Under the pieces are notes generated by a model. That model was not told where the DNA came from. It searched no databases and saw only the letters and a program-made list of their open reading frames with translations. A stretch of 64,000 bases of DNA. It comes from Pseudomonadales bacterium (lineage in GTDB: Bacteria; Pseudomonadota; Gammaproteobacteria; Pseudomonadales; Halieaceae). The number at the start of each line of letters is the position of its first letter. Position 1 is the stretch's first letter. Below, piece after piece: positions 25,750 to 34,907 of the stretch. The stretch is from the NCBI GenBank assembly GCA_024234815.1, contig JACKNO010000001.1:806001-870000 (forward strand), written 5' to 3'. Position numbers and translations under genes: made by a program.

Positions 25750-27174
25750 CTACTCCCTGACCACCAGCACGGTTTCCAGGGTGGGGTCGCCGCAGTAGGC
25801 GATGCGGGTGCCGCTCGCGACCTCGGACTGCAGTGCTTTCAGCAGTTTTTCCTGAATTCTCTCCCCCGGTGCCAGGGCCGGTATCCCGGGGGGGTAGGGC
25901 ACGGCGGTCTCCGCGGCGATACGGCCTATGGCCCGCGCCGCCGGCACCCGCTCGTGGTCGGAGAAAAAAGCGTCGCGCGGAGACATCACGGTCTCGGGCA
26001 CCACGGTCCATGCGGTGGTCGGTACCAGCGCGCGGGGAGGCCCGCGATGTTCCTCTATCGCGCGCACGATTTCGGTGACCATGGTATTGACGGTCTCGTC
26101 AGTATCCGCGAGGGTGATGACGGGGCAGAAGGTATCCTGGTCCGACAGTTCCAGGTGAATGCCGCGCTGCTCCAGCAGGTCGGCCACCACCTGGCCGTCG
26201 GCCCCGGTGCCGGTGACCGTGAGCACCACTTTGGTGGGGTCCTGCATCAGCAGGCCCGGCGAGCGCTCGGCGAACTCGCTGCCGACGACCCCCAGCCCCG
26301 GCACTTTCCGAAAACGCGCCCGCGCCTCGCCCGCGATACGGATGGCGTTGCCCAGCAGTTCCTCGCCGCGGTCCTGTAACAGCCCCCGCGCACGATCGAT
26401 GGAGGCAAAGATAGCCCCGGAAGGACTGGTGGTGTGCAGACCCTCGAAAGCGGCTTCCAGTCGTTCCAGGTTGATCAGGTCGCCCTGTACCAGCACCATG
26501 GATGACTGGGTAAAGCCGGTAATATGTTTGTGCACGCTGGTAACCAGTATGTCCGCACCGGCCTGGATGGCGTGGGGCGGCAGGCCCGGGTGGAAGCCCA
26601 GGTGTGCACCCCAGGCGGCGTCGACGGTGAGCGGGATGCCGTGGGCGTGTGCCACTTTTGCTATCGCTGCCACATCCGACACGCCACCCACATAGCTGGG
26701 CTCAACCAGCATTACCGCTTTGGCATCGGGATGCTCCTGCAGGGCCTGGCGGATTCGCTCGGCGGGCATGCCCGCGGTGAGGCCGGTTTGCTTGTCGATA
26801 TCCGGCCGTACCCATACCGGCACCAGGCCGGCGAGAACAAGGCCAAAAAACAGGGACTTGTGCAGGGTTCTGGCGACAATCACCTTGTCACCCGGCTTGC
26901 CGACGGTCAGGGCGATTGCCTCGTTGCCGTGCGACGACCCCTGCACCGAGAAGCCGCACCACTTCGCGCCCCACAGCTCGCCGGCGAGACGCTCGGCGCC
27001 CGCCAGCCGCTTCTTGGAAACCCTGCGGTCCTCCACACCGCCGTACTGCGGTACGTCCAGCGCCAGTAAGGGGTCGGTCAGCTCGGGGTTGCGTTTGTGC
27101 CCGGGCACCGTGAACGGTGTACCGGCATTGGCGAGAAACTTGCGATAAGCATCGTAAAGCGGCGTTTCACTCAT
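25750..27174 (-). CDS. Orn/Lys/Arg decarboxylase family PLP enzyme
   Basis: A 474-residue fold type I PLP enzyme. The start FTVPGHKRNPEL is the family hallmark, followed by FSVQGSSHGNEA for cofactor phosphate binding. The PLP Lys is in TSVHKHITGFTQSS. The protein lacks the N-terminal receiver-like wing domain of the large inducible decarboxylases, so it is the short form. Substrate (Arg, Lys or Orn) cannot be assigned, and some short forms act in polyamine synthesis. The spermidine-synthase-like gene in the window is far away and not obviously linked. ATG 27174 gives a start that matches the family. Confidence 0.85.
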   Translation of the reverse strand: MSETPLYDAYRKFLANAGTPFTVPGHKRNPELTDPLLALDVPQYGGVEDRRVSKKRLAGAERLAGELWGAKWCGFSVQGSSHGNEAIALTVGKPGDKVIVARTLHKSLFFGLVLAGLVPVWVRPDIDKQTGLTAGMPAERIRQALQEHPDAKAVMLVEPSYVGGVSDVAAIAKVAHAHGIPLTVDAAWGAHLGFHPGLPPHAIQAGADILVTSVHKHITGFTQSSMVLVQGDLINLERLEAAFEGLHTTSPSGAIFASIDRARGLLQDRGEELLGNAIRIAGEARARFRKVPGLGVVGSEFAERSPGLLMQDPTKVVLTVTGTGADGQVVADLLEQRGIHLELSDQDTFCPVITLADTDETVNTMVTEIVRAIEEHRGPPRALVPTTAWTVVPETVMSPRDAFFSDHERVPAARAIGRIAAETAVPYPPGIPALAPGERIQEKLLKALQSEVASGTRIAYCGDPTLETVLVVRE

Positions 27175-27369
27175 ACTGTTTTGTTATTCTGCCCCGGTTT
27201 GGGTAATGGGTTTGATCGGCTTACTCTGGCGCTATCAGCGGGCACAGTCAACTGCTCGTTCAGGCGTGGCGATGCGGTTTTGCCGCTCGACGGTGGCCTC
27301 TGCTGGTGCGGGGATGAATGCTGGCGATTGCGAGTATATTGGTGGCGTACAACCCAGCGCCAACAGGCC

Positions 27370-28596
27370 TTACTGAACGCCGCTATCGCCGATTTCCGCC
27401 AGGCGCCCATCGCGGGCCAGCTGTTGGGTGTTGTCCCCGGTCAGGGCCAGCAGAAAGCTTTCCAGGTCCAGCAGCTGCTCGGGGGTGAGGCCCAGGGGGC
27501 GCAAGCGCGGATCGAGCCCCGGATGCGGTACCGCTCCGCTGTTATAAAAGCGCAGCACACTGGCGATATCCGGGAAGGAGCCATCGTGCATATAGGGCGC
27601 GCTGAGGGCGACATTGCGCAGTGATGGCGTGAGATATAGCCAGCGGTCCTGCGCCCGCCCCGTGGCTTCATAGCGCCCCAGGTCATTCGCGACCGGCATT
27701 GCCAGATTGACCGCTGGCACTACCTCCACGCCGGGCGCCAGGCGCACTGTGGATGGCCCGGTTGTGTCAGGTAGCATGGCGCGGGCGTAGCCGATGCCGG
27801 TATCGTGAAACCCGTCATCGGTAAACAGTGCGTGGTCTGTTCCGATAGTATGGCAGCCGCTGCAACCGCTGCTCATGAACAGTGCAAAGCCGCGCCTGGC
27901 GCGCTCGCCCATGGCCTGTTCGTCCCTGCCGAAATACCAGCGGTCAAAGGGTGAGCCCGCAGAGACCAGGGTGCGCTGGTAGCTGGCCAGGGCACGGCCC
28001 AGACTTTCCATTGTCGGGCCGCGGCCAAAAGCCTTCTCGAACAGCCCGTTATAGTCCGCCGCCTCCCGCACCGTCGCCAGCACAAACCCCACTGACGGAT
28101 TGGCCATCTCATTGGTCTTGAGCAATGGCTGCCATATCTGGTTCTCCAGGCTGTTCTCGCGGCCGTCGTGGAAGAGGTGCCGCCGATAACCCACGTTATA
28201 CAGCGAAGGCGCATTGCGCCCCACAAAGCGGCCCTCTACCCCTACGGGCGTGCGCAGCTCGTTCTGGGTAAAACCCTGTTCCGGGATGTGGCACATGGCA
28301 CATGACAGGGTGCGGTTGAACGACAGGCGTCGATCAAAGAACAGTTTTTTGCCCAGCTCAATTTTAGCCCGGGTAGGCGGGTTCTCCTCTGGAACCGCCA
28401 TGGGCGGCAGGCCGAGGGGTGGCGAAGTGTCCGCGCTGAAGGTCAGCGCGGCGCCCGGGCTGCCTGGTGAGGCCGCCGTTTGCTGGAGCCGCTGGGTGTC
28501 GGCCTGACCCGGGCCGACAAGCGCCAGCCACAGCACTGGCAGCAGCAAGTACCTGTGACCACGCAGCAGTCGTGACGGGCGGTATTCGGTCCTCAT
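27370..28596 (-). CDS. MauG/cytochrome c peroxidase-like diheme protein
   Basis: A 408-residue exported diheme protein. A signal peptide covers about residues 1-33 (LLLPVLWLALVGPGQA). The two c-type heme sites are CAMCH at about 99-103 and CSGCH at about 245-249. The rest follows the diheme peroxidase/MauG family (FFDRRLSFNRTLSC, PSLYNVGYRRHLFHDG, PYMHDGSFPDI). The ATG at 28596 is chosen because a signal peptide follows. It is divergent from mtoX by 62 nt. In known methanethiol-oxidising bacteria a mauG homologue is found beside mtoX and senC, where it may mature the oxidase; the same is inferred here. Confidence 0.9.
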   Translation of the reverse strand: MRTEYRPSRLLRGHRYLLLPVLWLALVGPGQADTQRLQQTAASPGSPGAALTFSADTSPPLGLPPMAVPEENPPTRAKIELGKKLFFDRRLSFNRTLSCAMCHIPEQGFTQNELRTPVGVEGRFVGRNAPSLYNVGYRRHLFHDGRENSLENQIWQPLLKTNEMANPSVGFVLATVREAADYNGLFEKAFGRGPTMESLGRALASYQRTLVSAGSPFDRWYFGRDEQAMGERARRGFALFMSSGCSGCHTIGTDHALFTDDGFHDTGIGYARAMLPDTTGPSTVRLAPGVEVVPAVNLAMPVANDLGRYEATGRAQDRWLYLTPSLRNVALSAPYMHDGSFPDIASVLRFYNSGAVPHPGLDPRLRPLGLTPEQLLDLESFLLALTGDNTQQLARDGRLAEIGDSGVQ

Positions 28597-28658
28597 GGCC
28601 TTGAATTTTCCCCGTTTTAAACTACCTTGGGAAGTAGGGATTATAGGAGGGATTCCGT

Positions 28659-29966
28659 ATGAGATGGATACTGCTTCTTTCCTTGTTAGCCTGCCCATTG
28701 GCCGCGGCCGATGAAACCTGCATGTCTCCTTACATGGCCAAAATCAAGGGCCAGGAGGATTTTGTCTATGTCTGGACCCTCGGCGTGGAGGGCGTAGGCG
28801 ATGAACAGGACAAGCTCGTTACGGTGGACGTCAACCCCGCCTCGCCCGATTACGGCAAGGTAGTGGCGAGCCTGTCGGTAGGCGGACGCAACGAGGCCCA
28901 CCATACCGGCCTGACGGACGACAGGCGCTATCTGTGGGCGTCCGGCCTCGATACCAGCAAAATATTTATCTTCGATGTTCACTCCGACCCGGCGGCGCCG
29001 ACACTGCACAGGACCATCTCCGATTTTGTCGCCAAAACCGGTGGCGTTGTCGGCCCCCACACCAGCTATGCTCTTCCCGGCCGCATGATGATCAGCGGCT
29101 TGTCCAATAATCGCGACCACGGCGGGCGCACCGCGCTGGTCGAATACACCAACGCCGGGGATTACGTGGCGACCCACTGGATGCCCACGGACGACGATCT
29201 GCGCGGCGCGGTGAAGTCTGGCCAGTTTGCCGACGGCTATGGGTATGACGTGCGCGCCCTGCCCCGCAAGAACCTGATGGTCACCTCTTCGTTCACCGGC
29301 TGGAACAACTACATGATGAACCTGGGCGCACTGATGGCGGATCCCGAGGCCATGAAAGCCTTTGGCAACACGGCGGTCGTGTGGGACCTGCACGCCCGGC
29401 AACCCAAAAAAATTCTCGATGTGCCGGGAGCCCCGCTAGAACTGCGCTGCGCCTGGGGTGAGGACCACGACTACTGTTTCACTACCACTGCCCTGACATC
29501 AAAGATCTGGCTGATCTACGCGGATGAAAAAGGCGAGTGGCAGGCCGAAGCGGTAGCCGACATCGGCGATGCGGAAAAGATACCGCTGCCGGTGGACATA
29601 TCCATTGCCGCCGACGATTCCCGCCTGTGGGTCAACACCTGGAACGACGGCATGACCCGGCTGTACGACATCAGCGACCCGCACAAGGCCACCCAGATTT
29701 ACTCGAAAAAGATCGGCGACCAGGTCAACATGGTGTCCCAGAGCTGGGATGGCAAACGTCTGTACTACACCTCGTCGCTGCTGGCCAACTGGGATAAGCG
29801 GGAGCCGACCGGGCCGGACCTGCAGTACCTGAAGGTATATGACTATGACGGCGAGCAGCTCAAAGAAACCCTGAGCATCGATTTTCTTGCCGCCAAGCTC
29901 GGCGCACCCCACCAGATGCGCTTTGGCGCATACAGCCTTTACGGCGACAAGACCGCCAGCCGATGA
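28659..29966 (+). CDS. mtoX: Methanethiol oxidase / SBP56 (SELENBP1) family protein
   Basis: A 435-residue exported member of the selenium-binding protein (SBP56) family. In bacteria the family includes a copper-dependent methanethiol oxidase that makes formaldehyde, hydrogen sulfide and hydrogen peroxide. A signal peptide (MRWILLLSLLACPLAAA) sends it to the periplasm. Family landmarks are YVWTLGVEG, NEAHHTGLTDDRRYLW, VGPHTSYALPG, GYDVRALPRKN and PHQMRFGAYSLYG, with the His residues as likely metal ligands. GGAGGG lies 8 nt ahead of ATG 28659. The senC gene overlaps it by 4 nt (ATGA), and a mauG homologue is divergent. The family name does not imply selenocysteine; no UGA is used. Confidence 0.85.
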   Translation: MRWILLLSLLACPLAAADETCMSPYMAKIKGQEDFVYVWTLGVEGVGDEQDKLVTVDVNPASPDYGKVVASLSVGGRNEAHHTGLTDDRRYLWASGLDTSKIFIFDVHSDPAAPTLHRTISDFVAKTGGVVGPHTSYALPGRMMISGLSNNRDHGGRTALVEYTNAGDYVATHWMPTDDDLRGAVKSGQFADGYGYDVRALPRKNLMVTSSFTGWNNYMMNLGALMADPEAMKAFGNTAVVWDLHARQPKKILDVPGAPLELRCAWGEDHDYCFTTTALTSKIWLIYADEKGEWQAEAVADIGDAEKIPLPVDISIAADDSRLWVNTWNDGMTRLYDISDPHKATQIYSKKIGDQVNMVSQSWDGKRLYYTSSLLANWDKREPTGPDLQYLKVYDYDGEQLKETLSIDFLAAKLGAPHQMRFGAYSLYGDKTASR

Positions 29967-30649
29967 GGCGCCTGCGGGCGGCGCTGGCCAGCGCCCTGCT
30001 TTCCTGTGCAGCCGCGGCCGCGCCACCGACGGCGCAAGTACTGAGCCCGGGTTACGGTGCCCTGCAGTACGAACCACCCGCCGCCGGCAGCTACCGGTTG
30101 CCGCCGTTGGGGGTTGCCGCAGACGGCAATGTACTGAACACCGACGGCGAGCCGCTTACTCTCTACGAGCTGATGGACAACAAGTTGGTGTTGCTCGGGT
30201 TTATCTACACCCGTTGCTCGGATATCAATGGCTGCCCGCTGGCCAGTTTCGTCATGAAGAAAGTGCAGAAGGGCCTGGCCGGCGACCCCGCCCTGGCCAG
30301 CCAGGTTCGCCTGATAAGCCTGAGCTTCGACCCCGAGATGGATACCCCTGCGCAACTTGCTGAATACGCCGGGCACTTTCGCGGCGAGGAGGATGACTGG
30401 CGGTTCCTGACTACCGCGTCAGAGTCGCAGCTACAACCCATCCTGGAAGGCTACGGCCAGTGGCGTCAGCGCGAATACGATGACAGCGGCAAGTACACTG
30501 GCAGTATGTCCCATATTCTGCGCGTGTTCCTGGTCGACAGGCAGCGCCGGATACGCAATATCTACAGCAGCGGCTTCCTGCACGCTGATACTGTTCTCAA
30601 CGACTTGCGCACGCTCGCTATGGAACCGGACCGCGCAAACTTGCCTTAG
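29963..30649 (+). CDS. SCO1/SenC-family copper chaperone-like protein
   Basis: A 228-residue exported thioredoxin-fold protein of the SCO1/SenC family, which delivers copper. A signal peptide covers about residues 1-20. The metal-site His is His184 (SMSHILRVFLVD). The Cys motif is TRCSDINGCPL with Cys85 and Cys91, a C-x5-C spacing; standard Sco proteins have C-x3-C. The protein is translationally coupled to mtoX (ATGA), so it most likely loads copper into the oxidase (inference). The wider Cys spacing may reflect a shifted metal site. Confidence 0.85.
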   Translation: MRRLRAALASALLSCAAAAAPPTAQVLSPGYGALQYEPPAAGSYRLPPLGVAADGNVLNTDGEPLTLYELMDNKLVLLGFIYTRCSDINGCPLASFVMKKVQKGLAGDPALASQVRLISLSFDPEMDTPAQLAEYAGHFRGEEDDWRFLTTASESQLQPILEGYGQWRQREYDDSGKYTGSMSHILRVFLVDRQRRIRNIYSSGFLHADTVLNDLRTLAMEPDRANLP

Positions 30650-30706
30650 GCCGCCGAAGACGGCACTGTTCACCGTTATGAATATTTATCGCGAATTGAG
30701 GCCGAG

Positions 30707-32773
30707 GTGAAGCACCTGCTGTTGCTGGCCGCGCTCGCGCTGGTGGGCGCATGCAGTCGTGAAACCGGTGAACCCCCTAAGGAGAAACAGGCTGTGACCA
30801 GGACAATACCTTACGGTTCGTGGCCCTCGCCGATTACGGCAGCCGCGGTGGTGGAGGGCAGTCGCGGCCTGGGCTCCCTGGCGTTTGATGAAGGTTACCT
30901 TTACTGGGTGGAGTCGCGCCCCGAAGAAGGTGGCCGCAACACCATAATGCGCTGGCGTGAGGGAGGCGAGCCGCAGGAGATTCTGCCGGCGCCCTGGAAC
31001 GTCAGGACGCGAGTTCAGGAATACGGTGGTCGCGGCCTGGTGGCGGCCGCCGGCCGGCTCTGGTTCAGCAATTTCCAGGACCAGCGGCTCTACCGCCTGG
31101 TGCCTGGCAGCGAACCGCAAGCCATTACCCCCGAGGCCGATGTGCGCTACGCGGGTTGTGTGCTCGATGCGGCGCGCAATCGCCTGCTCTGTGTACGCGA
31201 GGATCATCGGCCCGTGGGTGAGCCAAAAAATACGCTGGTCGCCCTGCCCCTGGATGGCGTGGCGGGGGATTTGTCGGAGGGCGAGGTATTGTTTGCCGAG
31301 GGCGATTTTGTATCCGCGCCCAGCCTGTCCCCCGATGGCAGTCATCTGGCTTTCACCAGTTGGCGCCACCCCAATATGCCCTGGGACAACACCAGCCTGT
31401 GGTCCGCGCGCTTCGATGAGCGCGGGGGCCTGGTGGATTTGACCCTGCATAACCAGGGGCGGCAGGAGTCTGTGATCAATCCGCAGTGGGATGATGAGAA
31501 TCGCTTGTATGCGATTTCCGACCGGGACGACTGGTGGAAAATCTATCGCGTTGACGCGGAGCGCTTTGCGGCCGTGATTGCAGGTAATCCCGGCGCGGAG
31601 ACGGGTGGTCCCGACTGGACGATTGGCCGCAACTACTATTACCTGATGCCGGACAATTCGATACTGGCGAGCGAGGTAATGGCGGGAGTCGAGTCACTGG
31701 TGATGATTGATGCGGACACTGGCACCAGTACACCACTGGCGCTGGCCAGCGCAGCTATCATCGATTTCCTGCCAGTGGGTGAACACCTGTTTGTTATCAA
31801 TGCCGCCAGCGATGCGCCGCCGGCGCTGCTGGAAACAAACCTGGCCGGCACGAGCCTGCAGGTGATTCGCACGGCTACTGACGCCAGCGTGGCCGCCGAC
31901 TGGGTGCCGCCCTTTCGCCTGGTGACGTTCCCCAGCGGCCAGGCCGAGGCGCACGGGATCTACCTGCCGCCGACCAACCCGGATGTCCAGGGCCCCCCGG
32001 GAAGCGCGCCGCCACTGATCGTCAGTGTGCATGGCGGCCCCACCGGCGTCAGCAGCCCCACTTTCAGGCTCAGCCAGTTGTACTGGACCAGTCGCGGCTT
32101 TGCGGTGCTGGACCTCAACTACCGGGGCAGCACGGGTTTTGGGCGTGAGTACCGCCGGGCGCTATACGGGCAGTGGGGTATCGCCGACGTGGAAGACGCG
32201 GTGGCGGGCGCCGCGTGGCTTGCGGAGCAGGGCCTGGCGGACCCGGCCCGCCTCATTATCAGGGGCGGCAGCGCTGGCGGCTATACCACCCTGGCAGCCC
32301 TGGCATTCCACGACGGTTTCAGCGCTGGCGCCAGCCATTTCGGGATCAGCGATATCGAGGCGCTGGCCAGGGACACGCACAAGTTCGAGTCGCGTTACCT
32401 GGACCAGTTGATCGGGCCCTATCCGGAACGCGCTGACCTGTACAGGGAGCGTTCACCTATAAACCACCTGGAAGGGTTCACTGCGCCACTGCTTTTGCTG
32501 CAGGGCCTCGACGACCCCGTGGTGCCGCCCAACCAGTCGGAAATGATTTTCGAGGCACTCAAATCAAAGGGGGTTCCCACTGCCTACCTGGCTTTTGAAG
32601 GAGAGGCGCACGGCTTTCGCAAGGCACAGAACCAGATTCGTGCGCTGGAGGCCGAACTGTATTTCTACTCCCGGGTGCTGGGCTTTGAAACCGCGCAGCC
32701 GCTGCCCGAGCTGACAATTGAGGGCCTGCCGGCCGAGGGACTGCCTGTCCAGGGCGCCCCGCCGCGGCAGTAG
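30707..32773 (+). CDS. Prolyl oligopeptidase family (S9) lipoprotein
   Basis: A 688-residue S9 peptidase, likely a lipoprotein: the signal peptide ends at a LVGAC lipobox (about residue 16). The N-terminal half is a beta-propeller with repeats such as LSPDGSHLAFTSW. The catalytic domain holds Ser522 in RGGSAGGYTT, Asp603 in GLDDPVVPP and His635 in EGEAHGF. The start is GTG 30707. It follows the senC gene by 57 nt on the same strand but need not share its transcript. The C-terminus has a short repetitive stretch (LTIEGLPAEGLPVQGAP). It should cleave short peptides in the periplasm. Confidence 0.9.
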   Translation: MKHLLLLAALALVGACSRETGEPPKEKQAVTRTIPYGSWPSPITAAAVVEGSRGLGSLAFDEGYLYWVESRPEEGGRNTIMRWREGGEPQEILPAPWNVRTRVQEYGGRGLVAAAGRLWFSNFQDQRLYRLVPGSEPQAITPEADVRYAGCVLDAARNRLLCVREDHRPVGEPKNTLVALPLDGVAGDLSEGEVLFAEGDFVSAPSLSPDGSHLAFTSWRHPNMPWDNTSLWSARFDERGGLVDLTLHNQGRQESVINPQWDDENRLYAISDRDDWWKIYRVDAERFAAVIAGNPGAETGGPDWTIGRNYYYLMPDNSILASEVMAGVESLVMIDADTGTSTPLALASAAIIDFLPVGEHLFVINAASDAPPALLETNLAGTSLQVIRTATDASVAADWVPPFRLVTFPSGQAEAHGIYLPPTNPDVQGPPGSAPPLIVSVHGGPTGVSSPTFRLSQLYWTSRGFAVLDLNYRGSTGFGREYRRALYGQWGIADVEDAVAGAAWLAEQGLADPARLIIRGGSAGGYTTLAALAFHDGFSAGASHFGISDIEALARDTHKFESRYLDQLIGPYPERADLYRERSPINHLEGFTAPLLLLQGLDDPVVPPNQSEMIFEALKSKGVPTAYLAFEGEAHGFRKAQNQIRALEAELYFYSRVLGFETAQPLPELTIEGLPAEGLPVQGAPPRQ

Positions 32774-32831
32774 GTTTCGCGTTGTAGCAGTGCTGCTGCG
32801 CTGCAGGTCGGGAAGACCCGCCTGCGTTTCG

Positions 32832-32859
32832 ACCCGCAGCGCTTTTACCCGCTGCGGGT
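32832..32859 (+). terminator. 10-bp stem-loop after the S9 peptidase gene
   Basis: A perfect 10-bp stem (ACCCGCAGCG/CGCTGCGGGT) with an 8-nt loop lies 58 nt after the peptidase stop. There is no T-run after it. A second, imperfect hairpin lies just before it. Confidence 0.4.
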
Positions 32860-32916
32860 TGGCGCTCTCGCCGATCCGCTGCTATGTTCCTTACAAAAAG
32901 AACGGGAGCAGCCACC

Positions 32917-33525
32917 ATGTCCGATACCGATACCGATATCGCCGCGCTTGAAATGCAAATATATGAGATGACCATGCGACTCAATGAGTTGCGCAGGGCC
33001 GCGACCGGGCATGAAATCAGGAATTACAAATTTGCCACCCAGGCGGGCGAAACTTCACTGCTCGAACTGTTCGGCGATCGCGACACGCTCCTGCTCATTC
33101 ATAACATGGGGCAGGGCTGTCGCTACTGCACGCTCTGGGCGGATGGATTCAATGGTTTCCTGCCGCACCTGGAGTCTGCCATGTCCGTCGTGCTGGTATC
33201 CAGGGACCCCCCTGAGTTACAGCGCCAGTTTGCCAACAGCCGGGGCTGGCGTTTTCGGCTGGCATCCCATGGCGGCGGTGATTATATGACGGAGCAGTCT
33301 GTGCAGGAGGGCGCCGGCAACGCGCCGGGGGCGGTTGTCTACACCCGGCAGGGCGACATTATCCGGCGTAAAAACGCGGCTATATTCGGCCCCGGGGACA
33401 GCTTTTGTTCTGCCTGGAACCTGCTGGCAATGGCCGGCGTGGGCGAGGATACCTGGACGCCGCAATTCGCCTATTGGCGGCGTCCGGCGCAGATGGACGA
33501 CGGCGGGGAGAATCTACCCGACTAA
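32917..33525 (+). CDS. DUF899-like thioredoxin-fold protein
   Basis: A 202-residue protein with a thioredoxin-like fold of the DUF899 kind. A CxxC pair is in GQGCRYCTLWADGFNG (Cys68, Cys71), and a strand before it reads DTLLLIHNM. An AVVYTRQGDII segment follows. The start at 32917 is set by GGGAG ahead; the upstream part from 32884 is not conserved. No signal peptide is seen, so it is probably cytoplasmic. A thiol-based redox role is suggested but not shown. Confidence 0.75.
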   Translation: MSDTDTDIAALEMQIYEMTMRLNELRRAATGHEIRNYKFATQAGETSLLELFGDRDTLLLIHNMGQGCRYCTLWADGFNGFLPHLESAMSVVLVSRDPPELQRQFANSRGWRFRLASHGGGDYMTEQSVQEGAGNAPGAVVYTRQGDIIRRKNAAIFGPGDSFCSAWNLLAMAGVGEDTWTPQFAYWRRPAQMDDGGENLPD

Positions 33526-33645
33526 GCCCGGCAGATTACTGGCGGGTATACGACCAGGTAGGTCAATGCTGACGTCAAAGCTCGGGTAATGGCCGGAACG
33601 GAGCCACAATCGCGGGGCTGTTTTTATTCCGCTGGAGGACCTGTC

Positions 33646-34410
33646 ATGAAAACGCTTCTTTTCATGTTGCCTGTGATATATCTCTGCACGGTCGCGCCCG
33701 GGTTCGCCGCGGATTCGGTGACCGATGCGATCAACAAGCCTGGTCGCCTCGCGGCCGATCTGAAACGCGATGGCAGCAGCCGCCCCGATGCGGTGCTGCC
33801 GCTTCTGCAACTCGAGCCGGGTGATCGGGTGGCGGATATCTTTGCCGGCGGTGGCTACTACAGCGAACTGGTCGCCAGTATCGTAGGTGGGGATGGCGAG
33901 GTGCTGCTGGTCAATAATCTCGCCTACAGCCAGTTTGCGGGCGAGGCGCTTGCCGAGCGCCAGGACGGCCGCGATATGGGTAGCGTCACCGTGCACACCC
34001 GCGAGGCCGAGAACCTGGACCTGGGTGAGAACAGCCTGGACGCTGCATTGATTATCATGTCTTACCACGATCTCTATCATGTCGATGAAGCCAATGGCTG
34101 GCGCCCAATCGATGCAGATGATTTCCTGGGACAGATCAACAGGGCCCTGAAGCCGGGTGCGCGTTTGCTGATAGTGGATCACCATGCGGCGCCAGGTAGC
34201 GGTAAAGCGTCGGCCCAGGAGTTGCATCGTATCGACGTGGAATTCGCCAAGGCGGATATTGCAAGCCACGGCTTCAAACTGGTCGCCGAATCGGACGTTC
34301 TGCGCAATCCCGACGACGACTATAAGGTCATGGTGTTTGCGCCCCAGGTGCGCGGAAAAACCGATCGGTTTGTGCTGGTGTTTGAGAAACTCCAGGCTCC
34401 GGATCGCTAG
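33646..34410 (+). CDS. Exported class I SAM-dependent methyltransferase-fold protein
   Basis: A 254-residue protein with a signal peptide (MKTLLFMLPVIYLCTVAPGFAA) and a class I methyltransferase domain: VADIFAGGGYYSELVAS as motif I, DAALIIMSYHDLYH and LKPGARLLIVDHHAAPGSG. The start at 33646 has GGAGGA 7 nt upstream. Such exported methyltransferase-fold proteins (COG4798 type) are widespread, but the methyl donor in the periplasm is not clear. The catalytic loop looks intact. The substrate is unknown. Confidence 0.75.
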   Translation: MKTLLFMLPVIYLCTVAPGFAADSVTDAINKPGRLAADLKRDGSSRPDAVLPLLQLEPGDRVADIFAGGGYYSELVASIVGGDGEVLLVNNLAYSQFAGEALAERQDGRDMGSVTVHTREAENLDLGENSLDAALIIMSYHDLYHVDEANGWRPIDADDFLGQINRALKPGARLLIVDHHAAPGSGKASAQELHRIDVEFAKADIASHGFKLVAESDVLRNPDDDYKVMVFAPQVRGKTDRFVLVFEKLQAPDR

Positions 34411-34477
34411 CGCGGGGTGAACTCGCTTCCAGTCCCTGTAGAATCCACGACATCAATGGCAGTCCGGGATGTCCGCT

Positions 34478-34524
34478 GGTGTGAAGCCGGCCCCCGCCCG
34501 CCGCGGAGACACCGGCTTCACACC
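34478..34524. terminator. 13-bp perfect inverted repeat between convergent genes
   Basis: GGTGTGAAGCCGG at 34478-34490 is repeated inverted at 34512-34524, with a 21-nt GC-rich loop. It lies between the methyltransferase and UrcA stops. A bidirectional terminator is the simplest reading, though no T-run is present. Confidence 0.5.
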
Positions 34525-34550
34525 CATCACCAGGCAGGCACATGCCCGCG

Positions 34551-34907
34551 CTATTTGCCTATGGCGGCCAACTGGCCGGAGCCGATCTGGCTCACCGCCG
34601 CATCCACGGCATCCTCGTAGCACTGGCGGTTGCGGGACGACATGCTCAGGCTTCCCGCTTCTCGCAGGCCAGTGGGGCCACACACTTCCCGGGCCGCGCT
34701 GCGAATCCTGGCATGCAGACTCGCCAGCCCCTCGGCGTCGCCGAGTTCAGCTGAATAGTAAGGAACGCTTACTGTCTGGACGCTGATCCCGTGAACGCTC
34801 TTCGCGCTTGCAACGCCCTGCTCGTCGGCAGCGGCGTGGCCAGAAAAAGTTCCGGCAACACAAAGCGTTGAGACAGCCATTACTACATTACGTGTGAAAG
34901 TTTTCAT
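34551..34907 (-). CDS. UrcA family exported protein
   Basis: A 118-residue exported protein of the UrcA family. A signal peptide covers about residues 1-27 (MKTFTRNVVMAVSTLCVAGT). The family core is VSVPYYSAELGDAEGLASLH, then RIRSAAREVCGP and RQCYEDAVDAAV, with two conserved Cys that may pair. The start at 34907 is chosen because AGGGAGA lies 6-10 nt ahead; the long extension upstream has no conserved sequence. The function is unknown. It is convergent with the methyltransferase gene. Confidence 0.85.
   Translation of the reverse strand: MKTFTRNVVMAVSTLCVAGTFSGHAAADEQGVASAKSVHGISVQTVSVPYYSAELGDAEGLASLHARIRSAAREVCGPTGLREAGSLSMSSRNRQCYEDAVDAAVSQIGSGQLAAIGK

Noticed and set aside
28659..29966. 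Selenocysteine in the SBP56 protein
   Set aside because: No in-frame TGA is used; the family name comes from an early selenium-binding study, not from selenocysteine.
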